Part shown: positions 54,528 through 62,894 of the stretch, one piece after another
How the letters are laid out: each line of letters opens with the position of its first letter
Position numbering within the stretch: position 1 is the first letter of the stretch
Source of the DNA: Chryseosolibacter sp964438975
Lineage (GTDB): Bacteria > Bacteroidota > Bacteroidia > Cytophagales > Cyclobacteriaceae
Length of the DNA: 64,000 bases
NCBI GenBank assembly: GCA_964438975.1
Contig: CAYTMU010000001.1
Coordinates: 124,001-188,000, forward strand
Direction: 5' to 3'
Program-made: the position numbers and the translations under genes
Notes under the pieces: model-generated
The model's input: the letters and a program-made list of their open reading frames with translations, nothing else
Database searches by the model: none
What the model was told of the DNA's origin: nothing

Positions 54528-57416
54528 ATGCATACAAACACACAATACTCCGAAAAATTTGAGGACAGGCATATCGGACCGGATGCCGGACAGATCGCCG
54601 AAATGCTAAAAGCAGTTAATGCCAGCTCCCTGGATGAATTGATTGACCAGACCATTCCGGCACAAATCCGGCTTAAGAAACGCCTTAGTCTCCCCGACGC
54701 GCAATCCGAGTTTCAGTTTCTGAACAACTTTTCGCGCATCGCCGCGAAAAACCAAATCTTCAAATCGTTTATAGGAACAGGCTACTACAACACGATTACC
54801 CCACCCGTAGTGCAACGCAATGTATTGGAGAATCCCGGGTGGTACACAGCTTACACGCCGTATCAGGCGGAGATCGCCCAAGGCAGACTCGAGGCGCTAA
54901 TTAATTATCAAACGATGGTGATCGACCTCACGGGAATGCAGATCGCGAACGCGTCGTTGCTCGACGAAGCCACCGCCGCAGCCGAGGCAATGCACTTGTT
55001 CTACGCGGCGCGATCACCTCAGAAAAAAGCGGCACACAAGTTTGTGATCGACAAAAATGTCTTCCCTCAGACTATTGACGTATTGAAGACTCGTTCAGCG
55101 CCGATCGGAGTTGATCTGGTCATCAGCGACATCAGCACACTGGATCTGACTGATGCTGGCATCTTCGCCGTACTAGTACAAAACCCTGATAGCGACGGCG
55201 CAGTACGCGATTATTCAGGATTCATCGAAACCGCACATAGCAATAACGTGTTCGTTGCCATGGCAGCGGATATCATGAGTCTGGTGTTGGTTAAGTCACC
55301 AGGAGAAATGGGCGCAGATGTCGCGCTCGGTACAACACAACGCTTTGGCGTTCCCATGGGATTCGGCGGGCCGCATGCCGCCTACTTTGCAACACGCGAT
55401 GATTTTAAACGCCAGATTCCCGGCCGCATCATCGGCGCATCCATAGATGCTCAGGGCAACCCCGGGTATCGGATGGCTTTGCAAACTCGGGAGCAACACA
55501 TCCGTCGGGAAAAAGCTACGTCAAACATTTGCACCGCACAGGTATTGCTTTCCGTGATGGCTGGTATGTACTCAGTCTATCATGGGCCCCGCGGGCTGAA
55601 AATGATCGCCGACAGGATCCACATGCTCACACGTAAACTCGACGAGGGATTACGCTCACTCGGGTTACAGCAAATGAACGAGCATTACTTCGACACATTG
55701 AAAATCGCTGTTGGCAGTACCCGCGCAGTTGCCGCGGAAGCGGAAAAAAACGAAGTAAATTTCCGCTTTTTCGAAGATGGCTTTGTCGGAATTTCTGTAG
55801 ACGAAACAACCACACCGGAAGATTGCCAGCAGATACTCGACATTTTTGGCGTTGCGACGAAGGCGAAAGCCGTCAAGTCGTCAGATAGTAAAAGAAAGGA
55901 TTGGCCCGAATCGCTCGTACGGAAATCACCTTATCTGACCCATCCTGTCTTCAACACCCATCACTCCGAACACGAGATGCTGCGGTACATCAAGCGTCTT
56001 GAGAACAAAGACCTCTCCATGGTACACTCGATGATCCCGCTCGGATCGTGTACCATGAAATTGAACGCCACGACTGAAATGATGCCGCTGACATGGCCGG
56101 CATTTGCCAACATCCACCCGTTCGCGCCGGAAGAACAGACAAAAGGATATCGTCAGATGATCGCGGAACTGGAATCCTGGCTAAAAGAGATCACAGGCTT
56201 CACCGGCGTTTCATTACAGCCGAACAGTGGCGCGCAAGGCGAATACGCGGGACTGATGACGATCCGCGCGTATCATGCAAATAGAAACGAGGGCCATCGC
56301 AAAATTGCGTTGATCCCTGCATCCGCCCATGGAACAAATCCCGCCAGTGCGGTAATGGCCGGCATGCAAGTGGTCGTCGTGAAATCCGATGCAGAAGGAA
56401 AAATTGAGGTCGGCGATCTAAAAACAAAGGCAGAACAGCACCGGGACAATCTGGCGTGTCTGATGGTGACATATCCATCTACTCATGGTGTCTTTGAAGA
56501 GTCTATCACCACCATCTGCGATGTCATCCACCAGAACGGCGGACTCGTCTATATGGATGGAGCTAACATGAATGCACAAGTGGGCCTCACGTCACCCGCC
56601 AATATCGGCGCCGATGTATGTCACCTGAATCTGCATAAAACATTCTGTATACCACATGGCGGCGGCGGACCTGGCATGGGTCCTATCTGTGTCAACGACA
56701 AGTTAAAGCCATTCCTCCCTGGTCACTCCGAAGTCCGTACCGGTGGCGAGAAAGCCATTCCTGCCGTGTCCGCAGCTCCTTGGGGAAGTGCCAGTATCCT
56801 CACGATCTCTTATGCGTACATCGCATTGATGGGCGCCTCCGGCCTGACCAACGCAACGCGGGCGGCGATCCTCAATGCCAACTATATCAAGGCGAGATTG
56901 GAGGGACATTTCAAGATTCTTTACGCCGGTGCGAACGGTCGATGTGCACACGAGATGATCGTCGACTGCCGCGACTTCAAGAATGCCGGCATCGAAGTGG
57001 AAGATATCGCGAAGCGGCTGATGGATTATGGCTTTCACGCACCTACGGTATCATTCCCCGTAGCGGGAACACTCATGATCGAACCTACCGAGAGCGAACC
57101 GAAGGAGGAGCTTGACCGCTTCTGCGAAGCGCTTATTGAAATCCGCCGCGAAATTCGCGATGTGGAAGAAGGCAACGCCGACCGGGAGAATAACGTACTT
57201 AAACGAGCACCGCATACAGCAGCGGTTGTAACCGCGGACGATTGGGACCGCCCATACAGCCGGCAGCGGGCAGCGTATCCGCTTCCGTTCCTACACAATG
57301 CCAAATTCTGGCCTGCTATTAGCAGGATAGATAACGCATATGGCGACCGCAACCTCGTTTGCAGTTGTTTGCCCATCGAGGAATACAATCAGCAACAAGA
57401 GTCGGTGATTGTATAA
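54528..57416 (+). CDS. gcvP: Glycine dehydrogenase (decarboxylating), P protein
   Basis: A 962-residue PLP enzyme that decarboxylates glycine and passes the aminomethyl group to GcvH. Both halves are in one chain, as in E. coli (957). The N-terminus 'FEDRHIGPD', 'FIGTGYYNTITPPVVQRNVL' and the PLP lysine K704 in 'LNLHKTFCIPHGGGGPGMGP' identify it. The ATG at 54528 fits the family start. A secreted protein and sdaA follow in the same direction. Confidence 0.97.
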   Translation: MHTNTQYSEKFEDRHIGPDAGQIAEMLKAVNASSLDELIDQTIPAQIRLKKRLSLPDAQSEFQFLNNFSRIAAKNQIFKSFIGTGYYNTITPPVVQRNVLENPGWYTAYTPYQAEIAQGRLEALINYQTMVIDLTGMQIANASLLDEATAAAEAMHLFYAARSPQKKAAHKFVIDKNVFPQTIDVLKTRSAPIGVDLVISDISTLDLTDAGIFAVLVQNPDSDGAVRDYSGFIETAHSNNVFVAMAADIMSLVLVKSPGEMGADVALGTTQRFGVPMGFGGPHAAYFATRDDFKRQIPGRIIGASIDAQGNPGYRMALQTREQHIRREKATSNICTAQVLLSVMAGMYSVYHGPRGLKMIADRIHMLTRKLDEGLRSLGLQQMNEHYFDTLKIAVGSTRAVAAEAEKNEVNFRFFEDGFVGISVDETTTPEDCQQILDIFGVATKAKAVKSSDSKRKDWPESLVRKSPYLTHPVFNTHHSEHEMLRYIKRLENKDLSMVHSMIPLGSCTMKLNATTEMMPLTWPAFANIHPFAPEEQTKGYRQMIAELESWLKEITGFTGVSLQPNSGAQGEYAGLMTIRAYHANRNEGHRKIALIPASAHGTNPASAVMAGMQVVVVKSDAEGKIEVGDLKTKAEQHRDNLACLMVTYPSTHGVFEESITTICDVIHQNGGLVYMDGANMNAQVGLTSPANIGADVCHLNLHKTFCIPHGGGGPGMGPICVNDKLKPFLPGHSEVRTGGEKAIPAVSAAPWGSASILTISYAYIALMGASGLTNATRAAILNANYIKARLEGHFKILYAGANGRCAHEMIVDCRDFKNAGIEVEDIAKRLMDYGFHAPTVSFPVAGTLMIEPTESEPKEELDRFCEALIEIRREIRDVEEGNADRENNVLKRAPHTAAVVTADDWDRPYSRQRAAYPLPFLHNAKFWPAISRIDNAYGDRNLVCSCLPIEEYNQQQESVIV

Positions 57417-57443
57417 CAGGAGTCGCGATTAAAGTACAGAACT

Positions 57444-57902
57444 ATGAAGACACCACTCCTGGCAGTTCTTTTGTCATATGCGTTCGCGGCCCCCGCGCAG
57501 AAGATGACCTATCAAGGGTTCCCTTCACTCGTATGGCCAAAGCTTTACAATATCTCCTTTGTCAAAGGGACAGATAATCTCGGTGAATTCGATAAGCCTG
57601 TTTTTACCGATGAAGTGAGGGCACTGGCCAATAAGACGATTATACTTCCCGGCTATATGGTCCCCCCTGATAATGGCTTAAAGAGTTCACGGATGATGTT
57701 TTCTTCCTTGCCATTGAATGCTTGTTTCTTCTGCGGTGTAGGAGGGCCGGAAACAGTAGCTGAGTTACGACTCCGGAAAGAAACAGCATACATTGAAAAG
57801 CCCGTTCAGGTCAGGGGCATCCTGCGCCTGAACGACAGCGACCCGGACGAAATGATCTACGTGCTCGAAGACGCCGAGGTCATTGGGCCGGTTGGCTTCT
57901 GA
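57444..57902 (+). CDS. Small exported protein with CxxCG motif (DUF3299-like), unknown function
   Basis: A 152-residue protein with a signal peptide ('TPLLAVLLSYAFAAPAQ'). The core 'EVRALANKTIILPGYMVPPD' and 'VQVRGILRLNDSDPDEMIYV' resembles DUF3299 proteins, which are single OB-like domains. A 'NACFFCGVGGPE' motif gives two cysteines that could bind metal or be redox-active. It lies 27 bp after gcvP and 72 bp before sdaA. The family match is tentative. Confidence 0.65.
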   Translation: MKTPLLAVLLSYAFAAPAQKMTYQGFPSLVWPKLYNISFVKGTDNLGEFDKPVFTDEVRALANKTIILPGYMVPPDNGLKSSRMMFSSLPLNACFFCGVGGPETVAELRLRKETAYIEKPVQVRGILRLNDSDPDEMIYVLEDAEVIGPVGF

Positions 57903-57974
57903 CACCCCAGATGACTGGCCAGAATTGTTTTGCAGACCCGAAAATTGCAACTTTGATCGCACTGGACGAAAACC

Positions 57975-58883
57975 ATGGCCTTCCTTTTCAATTCATTTGC
58001 CGACTGGAAAACGTATAGCGAAGCTTCGCGCAAATCGCTTGTGGAAGTAGTACTGGAGTATGAAAGCGAACAAAAAGGGAGGAGTACCCCGGCAACATAC
58101 GAAGGGCTGAAGCACGCATGGGAAGTGATGAAGGAAGCCGTAAAGTCAGGCCTCGAGGAAGAGATGATCTCCCGTAGCGGGATGATCAACAACGGTGCGA
58201 AGAAAGTCTATAACTATCCCAAAGCCGTGTTGTCGCCTGAGTTCCAGTTGCTAGTAGCGCGTGCGTTAGCTGCAAAGGAAGTCAACTCCTGCATGGGGCG
58301 CGTCGTCGCTGCTCCTACGGCAGGTGCAAGCGGGATCATGCCCGGAGTACTGGTCACACTGCAAGACATCCACCACATCAGTGACGAAAGAATTCTCGAT
58401 GCCATGCTGATCGCCGCGGGGACGGCGCTGATCATGGAACAACGAGCATCCATCGCAGGAGCCGTAGGCGGATGTCAGGCGGAGACCGGCACGGCCGCAG
58501 CAATGGGCGCAGCAGCGATCGTCTTCTGTCTGGACGGCACCGTAGACCAGATCTTCAATGCTATCGCGATTACTGTCCAGTGCATGCTCGGCCTCGTTTG
58601 CGATCCCGTCGCGGGGCTTGTCGAAGTTCCGTGTGTCGTTCGAAATGCAAGCGCAGCGGCGATTGCCAATAGCTCCGCACAAATCGCTCTGGCGAGCGTA
58701 GATAGTGTGATCCCCGTCGACGAAGTCGTCGAAGCCATGGGAGAAATCGGCGCAAATATGGAATCGAAATACAAAGAAACCGCGCTTGGTGGATTGGCCA
58801 TGACTCCTACGGGCAAACGCATTGCGAAACGCGTGCTGATCCGGGACATCGAGATACTACCAGACCAATCCCAGGATCATTGA
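57975..58883 (+). CDS. sdaAA: L-serine dehydratase, alpha subunit (iron-sulphur type)
   Basis: A 302-residue subunit that deaminates L-serine to pyruvate with a [4Fe-4S] cluster. 'APTAGASGIMPGVL' is the signature. C167, C209 and C220 are candidate cluster ligands; their spacing (42 and 11) equals that of the known L. pneumophila enzyme. The beta (ASB) domain that is fused in E. coli SdaA is missing, so a separate SdaAB is expected elsewhere. It lies after gcvP in the same direction. Confidence 0.9.
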   Translation: MAFLFNSFADWKTYSEASRKSLVEVVLEYESEQKGRSTPATYEGLKHAWEVMKEAVKSGLEEEMISRSGMINNGAKKVYNYPKAVLSPEFQLLVARALAAKEVNSCMGRVVAAPTAGASGIMPGVLVTLQDIHHISDERILDAMLIAAGTALIMEQRASIAGAVGGCQAETGTAAAMGAAAIVFCLDGTVDQIFNAIAITVQCMLGLVCDPVAGLVEVPCVVRNASAAAIANSSAQIALASVDSVIPVDEVVEAMGEIGANMESKYKETALGGLAMTPTGKRIAKRVLIRDIEILPDQSQDH

Positions 58884-58932
58884 ATACCGCTGCCAACTAC
58901 AGGGTATGCGATCCCCTTAGAGAACTATTCCC

Positions 58933-59844
58933 ATGAATCTACTGAAGGAACTCTGTCAGATCCACGCACCTTCGGGCGAAGAATCGAACATGACTCGCTT
59001 TCTGCTTGACTATATTCAACGCGAGAAGGTTCAGTGGAAGGTACAACCGGAGGTTTACCACGGAGAAGAGTTCCAGGACTGCATCATCCTCAAATTCGGA
59101 ACTCCCAGGACCGCAATTTTCGCCCACATCGACACCGTGGGCTTTACGGTGCGCTATGGTGATCAATTGATACCGATTGGTAGCCCTGATGCCGATCCGG
59201 GAACTATCCTGGTGGGAACAGATTCGCTAGGCCCTATTGAATGTACGCTGCATTTCGACCTTGAACACCATGCGTTATACCAGTTTCCCCGGACTATCGA
59301 ACGCGGAACTTCGCTGACGTATCAAGTCGATTTCCGAGAGACCAAGACATATATCGAATCTGCGCATCTCGACAATCGAGCCGGGGTTTACAATGCCCTG
59401 ATGGTGGCCGCGACACTCGAAAACGGCATCATCGCGTTTAGTGCATGGGAAGAACACGGGGGCGGATCCGTTCCTTTTATTGCGAAATTCATCTACGAAA
59501 AGTGGCGCGTGCGGCAAGCCCTCATCTCCGACATTACATGGATAACAGATGGGGTTTTCCCTGAAAGAGGAGTAGCCATCTCAATGCGTGACAGAAATAT
59601 TCCACGGCGGTCTTACATAAACCGAATCATTGACATCGCCCGCACCCGGAAAATTGAGTTCCAACTGGAAGTCGAGGGTATGGGATCAAGCGACGGCCGT
59701 GAATTGCAGCTATCACCCTACCCGTTCGACTGGTGTTTTGTTGGTGCTCCACAGGAACATTCACATAGTCCAAGGGAAAAGCTCTTCAAGCGCGATCTGA
59801 AGTCCATGACGCAGTTCTACAAATCACTAATGGTCGATCTCTGA
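58933..59844 (+). CDS. M42/M20-type metallo-aminopeptidase
   Basis: A 303-residue cytosolic zinc peptidase. 'LCQIHAPSGEE' is the family N-terminus. Metal ligands are suggested by 'AHIDTVGFTV', 'SAHLDNRAGVYNAL', 'SAWEEHGGGSVPF', a later ISDITW and a C-terminal 'PQEHSHSPREKLF'. The usual EEVGLRG segment of M42 is changed to 'WEEHGGGSVPF', so it is a divergent member. The substrate is unknown. Confidence 0.82.
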   Translation: MNLLKELCQIHAPSGEESNMTRFLLDYIQREKVQWKVQPEVYHGEEFQDCIILKFGTPRTAIFAHIDTVGFTVRYGDQLIPIGSPDADPGTILVGTDSLGPIECTLHFDLEHHALYQFPRTIERGTSLTYQVDFRETKTYIESAHLDNRAGVYNALMVAATLENGIIAFSAWEEHGGGSVPFIAKFIYEKWRVRQALISDITWITDGVFPERGVAISMRDRNIPRRSYINRIIDIARTRKIEFQLEVEGMGSSDGRELQLSPYPFDWCFVGAPQEHSHSPREKLFKRDLKSMTQFYKSLMVDL

Positions 59845-59892
59845 GGCAGTCCGTTTTATCACAGTTTTCGAAACTCGAAAGATGATTTCTCT

Positions 59893-59900
59893 TATCTTTG
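59893..59900 (+). promoter_or_regulatory. Candidate -7 box for hpt
   Basis: TATCTTTG matches TAnnTTTG, 20 bp before the ATG at 59921, for a leader of about 14 bases. A weak TTTC stands at 23 bp upstream. It supports the ATG at 59921 over the open-frame ATG at 59882, which lies before it. Confidence 0.5.
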
Positions 59901-59920
59901 CGTCCCCCAGTTCAAATGGC

Positions 59921-60490
59921 ATGAAGATCAAAGAAATCGAGTTCGTTGAGTTCATCAGTGAGAAAGAAATTCAGGAGAAGGTAGCAGAGCTGGCAGCGCA
60001 GATTAATGAAGCGTACGCCGAACGGGCACCTGTCTTCTTACCTGTCCTTAACGGGTCCTTTATGTTCGCGGCTGACCTTCTGAAACACATATCCATTCCG
60101 TGCCGCGTCTCCTTTGTCAAGATATCGTCATATGAAGGCATGAGCTCGACCGGCCAGCTAAAAACGGTTATCGGTCTCGAGGAAAGCCTCTTCAAACAAG
60201 ATGTCCTGATCGTAGAAGACATAGTGGACACCGGGCTGACCCTGGAGAAAATAGTGTCAGGCCTGACAAGCCTCGGGGTCAATACAGTTGAAGTTATCAC
60301 GCTTCTTCGGAAGAAACCGGCACGTGAGAATAATGTAAATGTGCGTTTCACCGGATTCGACATTGAAAATGAATTTGTACTCGGTTACGGCCTTGATTAC
60401 GACGGATTGGGCCGGAACCACCGGCAGCTATTCAAGGCCGTCGGTCATGATGGCCCGCGGTCGGCGACGGGAAATACGCAATCCTTTTGA
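59921..60490 (+). CDS. hpt: Hypoxanthine phosphoribosyltransferase
   Basis: A 189-residue purine-salvage enzyme converting hypoxanthine or guanine with PRPP to IMP or GMP. 'PVLNGSFMFAADLL', 'SSYEGMSSTG' and the PRPP loop 'VEDIVDTGLT' (98-107) are all present, followed by 'LGYGLDYDGLGRNHRQLFKA'. About 16 residues beyond that point ('VGHDGPRSATGNTQSF') look like a tail not usual for the family. adk follows after 102 bp. Confidence 0.93.
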   Translation: MKIKEIEFVEFISEKEIQEKVAELAAQINEAYAERAPVFLPVLNGSFMFAADLLKHISIPCRVSFVKISSYEGMSSTGQLKTVIGLEESLFKQDVLIVEDIVDTGLTLEKIVSGLTSLGVNTVEVITLLRKKPARENNVNVRFTGFDIENEFVLGYGLDYDGLGRNHRQLFKAVGHDGPRSATGNTQSF

Positions 60491-60592
60491 CGCTCTGTGA
60501 TTTACCTCGTACCTTTCCAGACAGTCTGGCCGTCCGCAACTTGTTGTTGGATCGTCAACCGTTGCAACTAAACAACCTTTAAATACCGTTCG

Positions 60593-61174
60593 ATGATCAA
60601 TTTAATTCTCTTCGGCCCTCCGGGTGCCGGAAAAGGCACTCAAAGCGCGATGCTAATTGAGAAGTACCATCTCACTCATATCTCCACCGGGGATCTGTTC
60701 AGAAAGCACTTGAAAGAAGGAACCCCACTCGGAAAAATGGCACAGGAGTATATGAACAAGGGTAATCTTGTTCCCGATCAGGTCGTGATTGACATGGTGG
60801 ACGACAAGATCAGCAGCGAAGGGGACGTGAGTGGGATCATCTTCGACGGATTTCCGCGAACGATCCCTCAGGCGCAGGCGCTCGACGAACTGTTACAAAG
60901 AAAAAACGCTCCGATAAAGATTCTTGTAGAGTTGGTAGTACCTGAAGATGAATTGAGGAAACGACTCGCTGCACGCGCTGTCAAAGAAGGAAGGCCCGAT
61001 GACGCGAAGGACGAGGTGATCACCAACCGCATAGCGGTCTACAAGGCTGAGACGGCGGCTGTTGCCGATTATTACAAGAACGAAAATAAATATGCGTCGG
61101 TTGTCGGCGTAGGCGAAGTCGATGCAATATTCAAGAACATCTGCGTCGAGATCGATAAGCGGCTATTGGTATAA
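60593..61174 (+). CDS. adk: Adenylate kinase
   Basis: A 193-residue enzyme interconverting ATP, ADP and AMP. Walker A is GPPGAGKGT (8-16), the AMP site 'HISTGDLFRKHLKEGT', and 'FDGFPRTIPQAQAL' follows. The LID is the short form without zinc cysteines. It is between hpt and obg. The 102-bp spacer upstream contains a perfect small palindrome (CCAGAC-A-GTCTGG, 60517-60529). Confidence 0.96.
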   Translation: MINLILFGPPGAGKGTQSAMLIEKYHLTHISTGDLFRKHLKEGTPLGKMAQEYMNKGNLVPDQVVIDMVDDKISSEGDVSGIIFDGFPRTIPQAQALDELLQRKNAPIKILVELVVPEDELRKRLAARAVKEGRPDDAKDEVITNRIAVYKAETAAVADYYKNENKYASVVGVGEVDAIFKNICVEIDKRLLV

Positions 61175-61186
61175 AAGCGCAGTCGC

Positions 61187-62197
61187 ATGTCCTCTCCTAA
61201 CTTCATCGACTACGTCAAATTCAATTCCCGATCTGGCGCCGGAGGTGCAGGCTGTATGCATTTCCATCGTGAAAAACTCGTACCGCACGGGGGTCCCGAC
61301 GGTGGGAACGGCGGGAAGGGAGGAGATGTTATCCTCAGAGGAAACGCGCAACTATGGACATTGCTTCATCTCAAATACCGGAAGCACGTCATCGCTACGC
61401 CAGGAGTATCTGGAGAAGAGCAAAACCGAACCGGTGCAGATGGGAAAGACGAAATACTGGAAGTCCCACTCGGAACAGTCGCCCGGCGGGCAGAAACTGA
61501 TGAGATCATTTGCGAGATCAATGAAGACGGTGAAGAGTTTATTTTGACTCCCGGGGGCAGGGGCGGGAAAGGCAATGCTCATTTTGCTACGCCTACCAAC
61601 CAGGCTCCAACCCATGCACAGCCCGGTGAGCCCGGGCGCGAAGAATGGATCATTCTTGAACTGAAGCTGCTGGCCGATGTGGGCCTCGTCGGATTTCCAA
61701 ACGCAGGGAAATCAACACTGCTATCTGTTTTGTCAGCAGCAAAACCAAAGATCGCGGACTACCCATTCACAACTCTCACACCAAATCTCGGGGTTGTCGC
61801 TTACCGGGAAGGCCGCTCATTTGTAATGGCCGACATTCCTGGGATCATTGAAGGAGCAGCGGAGGGCAAGGGTCTGGGAATTCGTTTCCTGAGACATATC
61901 GAACGGAACTCGCTCCTGCTGTTTATGATTCCGGCCGATTCCCGGGACATCCGCGCGGAGTACGAGGTACTTCTCAATGAATTGAGAAAATACAATCCCG
62001 AATTACTTGACAAGAGACGAGTGCTGGCAATAACAAAGTCTGACATGCTCGACGACGAACTCACCGAAGCACTGAGCGAGGAATTGCCTGCGGATATCCC
62101 GTCGGTTTTCGTCTCCTCCATCACCAACCGTGGGATAACAGAGTTGAAAGACATGGTGTGGCAAAATCTGAATAACGCGAATGCAGGCCCGGCATGA
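61187..62197 (+). CDS. obg: GTPase Obg (CgtA)
   Basis: A 336-residue ribosome-assembly GTPase. The glycine-rich Obg fold covers 1-158 ('SRSGAGGAGCMHFHREK', 'GPDGGNGGKGGDV', 'TPGGRGGKGNAHFATPTNQ'). The G domain has G1 'GFPNAGKS' (169-176), DIPGIIEGA as G3 and 'ITKSDMLD' as G4. There is no extra C-terminal OCT domain. It starts 12 bp after adk. Confidence 0.96.
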   Translation: MSSPNFIDYVKFNSRSGAGGAGCMHFHREKLVPHGGPDGGNGGKGGDVILRGNAQLWTLLHLKYRKHVIATPGVSGEEQNRTGADGKDEILEVPLGTVARRAETDEIICEINEDGEEFILTPGGRGGKGNAHFATPTNQAPTHAQPGEPGREEWIILELKLLADVGLVGFPNAGKSTLLSVLSAAKPKIADYPFTTLTPNLGVVAYREGRSFVMADIPGIIEGAAEGKGLGIRFLRHIERNSLLLFMIPADSRDIRAEYEVLLNELRKYNPELLDKRRVLAITKSDMLDDELTEALSEELPADIPSVFVSSITNRGITELKDMVWQNLNNANAGPA

Positions 62198-62234
62198 AGC
62201 TATTCTGGCATACAGGACGTCCGGGGGCTTGGCC

Positions 62235-62255
62235 TTGGTGCCAACTTGGCACCAA
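62235..62255. promoter_or_regulatory. Perfect 21-bp palindrome upstream of grpE-dnaJ, candidate operator
   Basis: The half-site TTGGTGCCAA (62235-62244) is repeated in inverted orientation (62246-62255) about a single C. With no loop it cannot be a normal terminator hairpin, and it looks like the site for a dimeric DNA-binding protein. It is 64 bp before the grpE ATG. It is not the CIRCE sequence bound by HrcA (TTAGCACTC inverted repeat). Confidence 0.6.
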
Positions 62256-62319
62256 ATCCCCTTTGGCAGAGTTATTGACAAAGGGATCAATCAATAAAAC
62301 CCGAAAAACGTAACATATC

Positions 62320-62880
62320 ATGGAGAAAAGCGAAACCAGGGACGAAGTCGAAAACATCAACAAACAGGAAGCTGCGCAGCAGGAACAAGCGGCCGGCAAC
62401 AACGATGCTGATAATGAAGCGATGGAGGATGGGGATGTTACACTCAAACTGCAGGAAGAACTCGAACAAACAAAAGACAAGTATGTCCGGCTGTACTCGG
62501 AATTTGAAAATTTCCGGAGACGCACAGCCAAAGAAAAACTGGAACTGATTCAGACTGCCAACGAGCAGTTGATAACAAGCTTATTGCCTGTCGTAGACGA
62601 TTTCGATCGCGCAGAATCAGCCGTTAAGGACAAAACGTCGAGCGATGTAGAAGGCTTCTTTCTGATCAATTCCAAGTTGCGCAAAATTCTGGAAACCTAC
62701 GGTGTGAAGCCAATGGATGTCAGGCAAGGTTCTGAATTTGATTCGGACTTTCAGGAAGCCGTCTCACAAATTCCAGCGCCCTCACCAGAGCTGAGGGGAA
62801 AAATCGTCGATGTCGTTGAGAAAGGATACTTATTAAACGATAAAGTAATACGCTACGCGAAAGTTGTAGTGGGAAATTAA
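62320..62880 (+). CDS. grpE: Nucleotide-exchange factor GrpE
   Basis: A 186-residue co-chaperone that releases ADP from DnaK. An acidic, Glu/Gln/Asp-rich N-terminal arm (1-45) leads to a long helix ('EELEQTKDKYVRLYSEFENF') with the 'RRTAKEK' signature, and a C-terminal beta wing ('GYLLNDKVIRYAKVVVG'). dnaJ follows after 14 bp. dnaK is not in the window. Confidence 0.95.
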   Translation: MEKSETRDEVENINKQEAAQQEQAAGNNDADNEAMEDGDVTLKLQEELEQTKDKYVRLYSEFENFRRRTAKEKLELIQTANEQLITSLLPVVDDFDRAESAVKDKTSSDVEGFFLINSKLRKILETYGVKPMDVRQGSEFDSDFQEAVSQIPAPSPELRGKIVDVVEKGYLLNDKVIRYAKVVVGN

Positions 62881-62894
62881 TACTTCTTTAAACC

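Noticed and set aside
60517..60529. CCAGAC-A-GTCTGG palindrome between hpt and adk as a terminator
   Set aside because: It has no loop and no T-run, and it is short enough to occur by chance.
62235..62255. Could the palindrome before grpE be a CIRCE element?
   Set aside because: CIRCE is TTAGCACTC-N9-GAGTGCTAA. The half-site here is different and has no 9-base spacer.
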